From Agelas oroides (taxonomy: Eukaryota > Porifera > Demospongiae > Agelasida > Agelasidae), in the NCBI GenBank assembly GCA_949130485.1, contig OX422196.1:5732814-5796813 (forward strand): a DNA stretch of 64,000 nucleotides. Reading direction: 5' to 3'. Positions 57,701 through 64,000 of this stretch are shown in pieces; the first letter of the stretch is position 1, and each line of letters starts with the position of its first letter. The position numbers and the translations under genes were made by a program. Below the pieces are notes generated by a model. The model did not search any database and was not told the origin of the DNA. It saw only the letters and a program-made list of their open reading frames with translations.

Positions 57701-60700
57701 TCTCCAGGCTGACAAATCATGGAGGGAAGTGATGAGACTAGTGGTAGACAAACCAACAGCTCTTAGAGCGGCAACCACACCTGGTCAGTTGCTTAATCAG
57801 ACCTTATCTCTGACTTTGGGTAATCTTAGTCTAATCTATCATTCCTCTTGGCTAGTTAATGGTATCTTCTGTCTACTTTAGGAGTGCTGGAGGCATTTCA
57901 AGGTTGTGGAGTGCTATTGGAACAAGTATTTAAGAGCTTGGAGGTGTGTGTGTGTTGCTACGTACTCTCCAGATCAAAATGAATAGTTTAATATTGTTTT
58001 TATGCTTGCACGACTTCCAATTTATGATTTGGGCTAGCCTAGCATCTCTCTGTATCCTGCTAGTTATCGTGCATAAAGGCTAAGTGAGCAGAGGGGTTCT
58101 AGCACAGGTTGCTAGCATTTATGAAGTGCCAAATAGTCATTCAGTAGCTACCAATAACTATGTATAGTAAGGTTGGTGAGGAGTGTTTAGTGAGTGAATG
58201 TGTGAAGTACCATACAATATTTTACGATAGCTCTATGGTGCTGTAGAAAGCTCCAAATTCACCAGTCCTGGTGGATACCAATTTAAAGCTATATAAGCTC
58301 CTCCCCCAGCCTGGCCATATCTCTAACTATCTGAGTGAACCACTCTATTACTAGCTAGACCTCCTCTGTCCACTTCGCCTCCCCCACCATTACTAGCTAC
58401 CTACTAATGTCTTGCCCACTAGATGATTGATTTTGAGACATGAAGTGAGAAACTTAAAATTGTTTAAGAAAGAGTAACTACTACATTGAGATTATGTGGT
58501 GATAAGCTTTTATTATGTCTTCTCTCTCCACAGGATTATCTGGAAACAAAGAGGCTTGCCTTTCCCCGACTGTACTTCATCAGCGACAATGAACTGCTAG
58601 ATATGTTGGCCCACATAAAAAACCCACTTGCAGTTCAAGTTAGTGTTTAAGTTAAGCATGTTTTGGAGTTGTTTCTTGAAGGATGTGCATGATGAGTGGC
58701 TACATGAAAACTTGATTCTTATTTCCCTGTTCTGGTACTACCATCCTTGTATCTTCCAGCCCTACCTGAGCAAGCTCTTTGGCAATATTAAGAGATTAGT
58801 GTTGCTGGAAAATGTGCAGATATCACCTCCTATCTCAGCAATGGTGTCTGCAGAAGGTGAAAAGGTTGAACTTCCTAAGTAAGTTGGTACATTGCATGAT
58901 CATACAAGCATCCACCTTGATTTACAAACTCCATTTTGGTATTGACTGATGTAGGAACCTGTATGCCAGGGGTAGTCCTGAGCAGTGGCTTGGTAACCTG
59001 GAAAAAGCAATGTTTGAGACTGTGAAGAGGATTCTCAGGGAAGGTGTTGTCACTTATGATTCCCATTCAAGAGGACAATGGGCTCTTGACCATCCTGGCC
59101 AAGTGGTGCTCACTGTTGTAAGTTATTGTATTGTCTGTTGGGTACTGTACATATATCATTTACTTGCATGCATGATAGCCTCAATTCCATTCAAATACAT
59201 GTGTTCTATTGTAGTTCATTACCTACATTAAGCCTACTCTCTGCTTTTTATGATAGCTGTGTAGCTTTCAGTCTTTTGACTGGTGAAACACAGTTCTTGT
59301 TGCTATGCCCTCACTTAGTCACACAAAGGTCTCTCTCTTAAAATAGACCCAGATTGACTGGACACAGAGGGTGGAATCCTGCTTGCAGGGTGACTCAGTA
59401 CAGAAGCAACTGAGGTTCCTCAATGAGACATGGCTTGATCACCTTGAAAATTTGGCACGGCACACTGCTGATGAAGACCTTCCTTCTGCCAAGCATAGTA
59501 TCATTGCCGCACTTTTGACCCTTGATGTCCACTGTAGGGATGTGATCCAGTCTCTTCTGAGTAGCACCGTCTTCTCAGTGAATGATTTTGAATGGGTCAG
59601 GTTAGTGACATCATTTTAATGCTTCAAGGTGTGTTGGATATACCACCTATATCTAGGAGTATTTTTATTCCGGTAGTATATCCACATTGAGACAGTAAAC
59701 TAAAACTCAGTTGTTCTGTACATCATGCAAAACTTGTGTAAACTATTATCTTAAAGTTTCTACATAGAAGGAGTGTACGACTCGTTTTGCTCCTCTATCT
59801 GAAATACTTACAAAGTTGATGTAATGTGGTATAATACACAGTGCACTTAGCTTCATAGTCTTGCTTCTCCATGCAGGCACCTTCGTCACTATTGGCAGGA
59901 CAAGAGCAGCTTGTGTACCCTCCAACAGTGCTACACCACATTCCAGTATGGAAATGAGTACCTGGGCTGCCTGCCACGGCTGGTTGTGACTCCTCTTTCT
60001 GAGCGCTGTTACCTCACCCTCACAACTGCCCTTCACCTCCACCTGGGTGGATCACCCATTGGTCCTGCCGGCACCGGCAAGTCTGAGTCAGTAAAGGACC
60101 TTGCTAAGGTAGAATTTGGGCTAGCTTAAAAGATACGTTCATTAGTGAAGTAATGTCAGTGAAATTTATAAGTGAAGTAATGTCAGAACTTATTTATTCT
60201 TACAAAAGGTACGTAACATACTTGAGCAATTGAAAAGTTAAACCCTGCTGACTTATGTACACATAGTACATATGTGCATTGTAGTCTCACAAGATTGATC
60301 ACTTCTCTCATGCACCTTCTCTAGAAGTTAGGGGGTCCTTTTCTCTATGTCCCACCACCTGCTTCCAGTAGATAATAGACTAGCATGTATTTGCTACTCT
60401 ATGACAAAAAACTGAATTACTTCTTCGTAGAAGTATCAATTGCAAAACCTTTTTGACATATAACTCCAATGTTTTTCCACCTATGTGCAGGCTATGGGAA
60501 AGCTCTGTCTTGTTTTCAACTGTTCTGAGGGGCTCGACTACAAAGTAAGCCATGAGCTAGCATCAGTTCTGCCACTTTACTAGCATTGGCTTCATTGCAT
60601 TGGTCAGCTCAGTGCTACACTGGAGCCCAACTGGTGTGTACGCAATAGCACTTAGGCATGCAGATATTCAGTAGATGTCTTCAGTAAATACCATGCACAT

Positions 60701-63700
60701 GATTTCATGTGTTACACAGATGATGGGTAGGTTCTTCTCTGGACTATGTCAGTCTGGGATCTGGTGCTGCTTTGATGAGTTTAACAGGATTGATGTTGAG
60801 GTTCTGTCAGTCATCGCCCAGCAGCTTCAGAGCATCAAAGCAGCTAAGGATGCTTATGCTATAAGGTATTAACTCTACACAACTTTGTGTGAGAGCCAGG
60901 CCCCCACCCAGCGTTCTGTCCCTTGGAGCAACTGGATGGAGACCGGGACAGAAAGCTGGGTGGGGGACTGAGGTGGGCGGCTTGTGAGTTTCAAAAGTTT
61001 GAAAAGTTCTTTTTTGTCCAGATTCATATTTGAAGGCAGGGAAGTGAAACTTATTCCTACTTGTGCCGTTTTCATCACAATGAATCCTGGGTAAGCCACA
61101 TGTAGCATTATGTCACTACATGTTAGTTTCCATGAGACTGCTAATGACAGCCAGCTACCATAGTACAAAAATACTCACATTCCAGTTATGCAGGTCGTGT
61201 AGAGCTCCCAGACAACCTAAAGTCCCTCTTCAGGCCAGTGGCCATGATGGTTCCTGACACAGCCATAATAATCAAAGTGCTTCTCTACACAAGTGGCTTC
61301 ACCAATGCACCCTCGTTGGCTATAAAACTCACTAAACTATACCAAATGGCTGAGATGCAGTTATCTCACCAGGTAATAGAACTTAATAATTGGACTAGTT
61401 GGCATTAATGTTTATATACTGAATGAATGTTGTATAGGTGCACTATGACTTTGGCCTTCGATCAGTGAAAGCTGTTGTCCTTCTTGCCAGAGATTATCTG
61501 AAGAAAGAAAGAAGGTACATTTCTTTTGCAATGTTTATACTGTCATATTGGGAAGATAGCATGCATGTTATAGTACATGTATATTCATATAGGAATGACA
61601 CTGCAGGGACTGTCGAAAAGAAGGCATTACTTCAAGCTCTACAAGACTCTGAACTGTCTAAGTTACTCAGCAGTGATGCACAGGTTATGAACATGCTGCT
61701 ATGGGACCTGTTCAAGGTTGATACCCAAGAAACTACTGAAGATATCCTGAAGGTGATTAATGTTTTGCGTTTAATTGAAGAATTTGTGAGTGGTTACAGC
61801 ATTACAAAAATAAAATCACAACCTGAAGGTGATGCATACAGTAAGTCATTGTGTAGAGGGTGGTTCAATATTTTGACTGGTTGCAAAATGTATGGGTTAT
61901 GATAGTGATCTTGGTGAAGTCAGCTACTAATGTTTATGTCATCCTCACAGGGCTACCTTGATTCTGCAGCAGAAGAAAGCTGGCTGCAATCCCACCAAGG
62001 GCAACTACTGAAGTGCATTCAGCTCTACAATGCTATTCTTGTTCGCCATGGTGTTGTAGTATTGGGGCCGACCGGCAGTGGAAAGAGCACAGTGCTACAA
62101 CTGTTGAGAGAAGCTCTCAACAACGCACATGAAGACTTCTATGGTTACAAGGGAAAAGTAATTAGAAACATCTCGTTTAGAGCAAGTTTATCCTTGACCG
62201 GCTCAATCAGTGAGGTATACATCCACATGATGTTTGTATGCATGTATCACACCAAGAGTAGCTAGTCCACATTTTCCCAATACAGCTTTAAGTGCCATAT
62301 ACTACATTCGTGTTTGCTTACAGCTTGCACATAAGACAACGCTACATGTTTTTTTTTAGTATAATGCATCATTTGTTCTGCAGTTTCTTAAATCAGCCAC
62401 TACTCACTGTCAGTTGATGTCCATCAACCCAAAGTCCATCTCCCTTGAAGAGCTGTATGGATGCTATAACCCACTTAGCCTGGAATGGAAGATTGGGGTC
62501 CTAGCAAAAATCTTACAGACATTTTCCCATCATACTGAAATGGCAATACAGACATCAAATAAAACTGCTCCAGAAGATGGAGAAAAGGAGACAGCTACTC
62601 AAGCAGAATCATCTTCAGGTGTTGATTATAGTGAATCTAGTACTGAGTTGCTTGATCATGAGCTGGGTCTGAGCCATTCAACTATAGCAGACAACAATGG
62701 AGAAGGTTCATTTTCAGAAAGAGTGCAAAATGATTCTGCTACAGGTATGTAGGGTATTAGAGTTTCAGTAGGGTGACTGTCTCGTGTAGTTAAGTCAATC
62801 ACCAGTCACATGTGGCCAAATGAAAACACACTCCACAAAGCAGTTGCTTTCAACATTCAATTATGCTCAGCATAATATTGTTGCACTAACCTACTGCAGG
62901 CATGTCCTATCCATCATGTGCACCAGTTGGGTGGAAGTGGGTGGTACTGGATGGCCCTGTGGATCCAGGTTGGGTAGAGAACCTTAACTCTGCCCTCGAT
63001 GACTCCAAACTACTCTGCCTGGCCAACGGGGAGAGGGTACAGCTCCTCCCAGGCATGAGGATACTCTTTGAGACAGATGATCTCTCCAATGCTTCACCTG
63101 CCACTGTTAGTCGCTGTGGAATGGTGTACATGGTAAGACTAGGAAGGAATACAAGCAGCAAGTATACAGTGTCATTATGTATCTTTAGTGTGAATGAATA
63201 ACTACTTTAGTCTATAGGCTCTTGCTCATGCAGCTTTTTAGTATGCACAGCATGTGACAGAAAGCTGGGTGGCATGCAGCCATGGGAACAAGGCTATCTG
63301 CTCTTGGATATGAACATTTCTTGCCTTCACAGGATGTTCAAGACCTAGGATGGAGACCATATGTTTTATCGTGGATGAAAAACCTTCCAAAGGAAGTAGG
63401 TGATGTTGACTTGAAAGCATGACCAAAGTTGCAACAACTAAATCTATACCAAAATGGAATTTGCATACACAAGTTTTTTCAGCAGTACCTTTCTTTTCAG
63501 TTTCCAGATGAAGGAAAGCAGCATCTATTAGCCCTGTTTGACCACAGTGTGGATAAAGGAATGACGTTCCTAAAAGATCATGCATCAGAACTTTCCTGTC
63601 CAGTTCCAATCAGTAGTGCAGTTGCTACACTGTGCCATATCCTGTTGGCACTACTGGAGCATGTTTCCAAAGAATATGGTGGATTTGGACCCAGCAGTAG

Positions 63701-64000
63701 CTTCCCTATGGTGGAGGCTTATCAACAAGCAGAAGAGAGTAGCAGCAGCTTGCTGAGACAAACTCTGACAGGAATCTATATACCAACAAAACAACACCAA
63801 CCCCAACAAAAACAGATGTGCATGAAACAAGCAAAGTCACAAAGTAGTACACTGCCAATTTTTCATCGCTATCCAGAACGCTTGTGTGACCTTATAGGAA
63901 AACTATTTGTTTTTTCCTTTGCTTGGGCCTTTGGAGGCTGTTTTGAGCAAGTGGAAGAAGCAACAAATTCAGATTTGTTAAAACATGCCCACTCTGTTAC
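48738..64000 (+). CDS. Axonemal dynein heavy chain, 5' half (runs off the window)
   Basis: Motor subunit of a ciliary dynein arm. I placed 36 exons (listed under the four domain entries); all are phase-consistent, giving about 2,300 codons and stopping after AAA2. Full-length members have about 4,000 or more residues, so AAA3-AAA6, the stalk and the C-terminus lie beyond 64000. The tail resembles the short-tailed DNAH6/DNAH14-type single-headed dyneins ([46 protein letters not shown]), but I cannot settle the paralogue. The first in-frame Met of the first certain exon is at 48752; the exon opens at 48738 with phase 1, so an upstream exon is likely. It starts about 600 bp after PAF1, in tandem. 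Confidence 0.92.
50190..50935. repeat. 29-bp minisatellite, about 25 copies, in a dynein intron
   Basis: The unit is close to GGGGCTGCATGACCAGGGAA plus AGGGGCCGT. Units vary at the CCA/CTA and CCGT/CCAT/CTGT positions, and several are shortened. It lies within intron 49849-51133. Open frames on both strands (up to 142 codons on the minus strand) follow from repeat periodicity. Confidence 0.95.
52285..52335. repeat. Palindromic repeat, TTCCCAGGC family, in dynein intron
   Basis: TAGCCTCATTAC on the left and GGCTTGGGAATGAGGCTA on the right form imperfect inverted ends. Located in intron 52259-52386. Confidence 0.6.
53974..59600 (+). other. Dynein linker (DHC N-terminal region 2), 16 exons
   Basis: Exons 53974-54096, 54532-54705, 54934-55152, 55280-55351, 55536-55738, 55960-56183, 56385-56578, 56668-56748, 56834-57001, 57359-57480, 57674-57783, 57882-57943, 58534-58638, 58760-58878, 58955-59117, 59347-59600. 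Landmarks: [13 protein letters not shown] (usual NPA(L/M)..RHW, with W replaced by Y); [46 protein letters not shown]. The donor for 55738 falls inside a TAG (TA|GTAAGC), so reading through would stop. Confidence 0.9.
59877..61785 (+). other. Dynein AAA1 motor domain, 7 exons
   Basis: Exons 59877-60108, 60491-60544, 60720-60865, 61022-61090, 61186-61372, 61438-61514, 61593-61785. Walker A is [10 protein letters not shown] at 60061-60090 (usual GPAGTGKTET). Walker B is [20 protein letters not shown], with the catalytic Glu present. Then [39 protein letters not shown] and [15 protein letters not shown]1 is the main ATP-hydrolysing site and looks intact. The 61785 end uses a phase-0 GTGAGT donor; a stronger-looking GTAAGT near 61840 would put a stop in frame after splicing. 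Confidence 0.9.
61951..63395 (+). other. Dynein AAA2 domain with a long acidic/Ser-rich insert, 4 exons
   Basis: Exons 61951-62214, 62384-62744, 62900-63132, 63333-63395. Walker A is GPTGSGKST at 62065-62091. The Walker B region is [20 protein letters not shown], with G in place of the catalytic Glu, as usual for AAA2, which binds but does not hydrolyse ATP. Between the [12 protein letters not shown] helix and WKWVVLDG lie about 85 residues rich in E, S, T and D, where axonemal dyneins usually have about 15. [13 protein letters not shown] then matches the family. Exon 63501-64000 continues toward AAA3 and is open to the edge. Confidence 0.88.

Noticed and set aside
61786..61845. Longer version of the AAA1 last exon using the GTAAGT near 61840
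   Set aside because: Splicing from it to 61951 would be phase 1 and meet a stop at once. The GTGAGT donor at 61786 keeps the frame.

Overview
This is eukaryotic (animal) genomic DNA, not bacterial. Genes are split into many small exons with GT..AG introns, and the reading frame closes across every junction I list unless I say otherwise. An axonemal dynein heavy chain, PAF1, an ACOT8-type thioesterase and a PTB-domain gene point to a metazoan. Introns as short as 40 bp, a bacterial-looking isopenicillin-N-epimerase-like enzyme and a dense load of short inverted-repeat transposons suggest a marine invertebrate, possibly a sponge. I could not confirm the taxon.

Layout. 1-1194 (+): last two exons of an isoprenylcysteine-methyltransferase-type membrane methyltransferase. 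3057-4694 (+): ACOT8-like acyl-CoA thioesterase, converging on 5174-18341 (-), a 15-exon class V aminotransferase-fold PLP enzyme (418 aa) whose introns are packed with MITEs and a minisatellite. 18.4-34.9 kb is a gene-poor, repeat-rich block: an 85-bp tandem array, a 67-bp tandem array, three copies of a roughly 1-kb dispersed repeat, a tRNA-derived SINE-like unit, two exons of an unidentified gene (-) and an apparently perfect 1,090-bp palindrome. 34980-48143 (+): PAF1, 14 exons, 432 aa, with a PTB-domain gene and its broken tandem copy nested antisense in intron 4. 48738-64000 (+): 36 exons of an axonemal dynein heavy chain, running off the right edge after AAA2.

The genes do not form one pathway. 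PAF1 acts in transcription elongation, the dynein in ciliary beating, ACOT8 in peroxisomal acyl-CoA hydrolysis, and the PLP enzyme probably on an amino-acid-like substrate. All models come from reading conserved family motifs and checking splice phase by hand. No alignment or database search was run.
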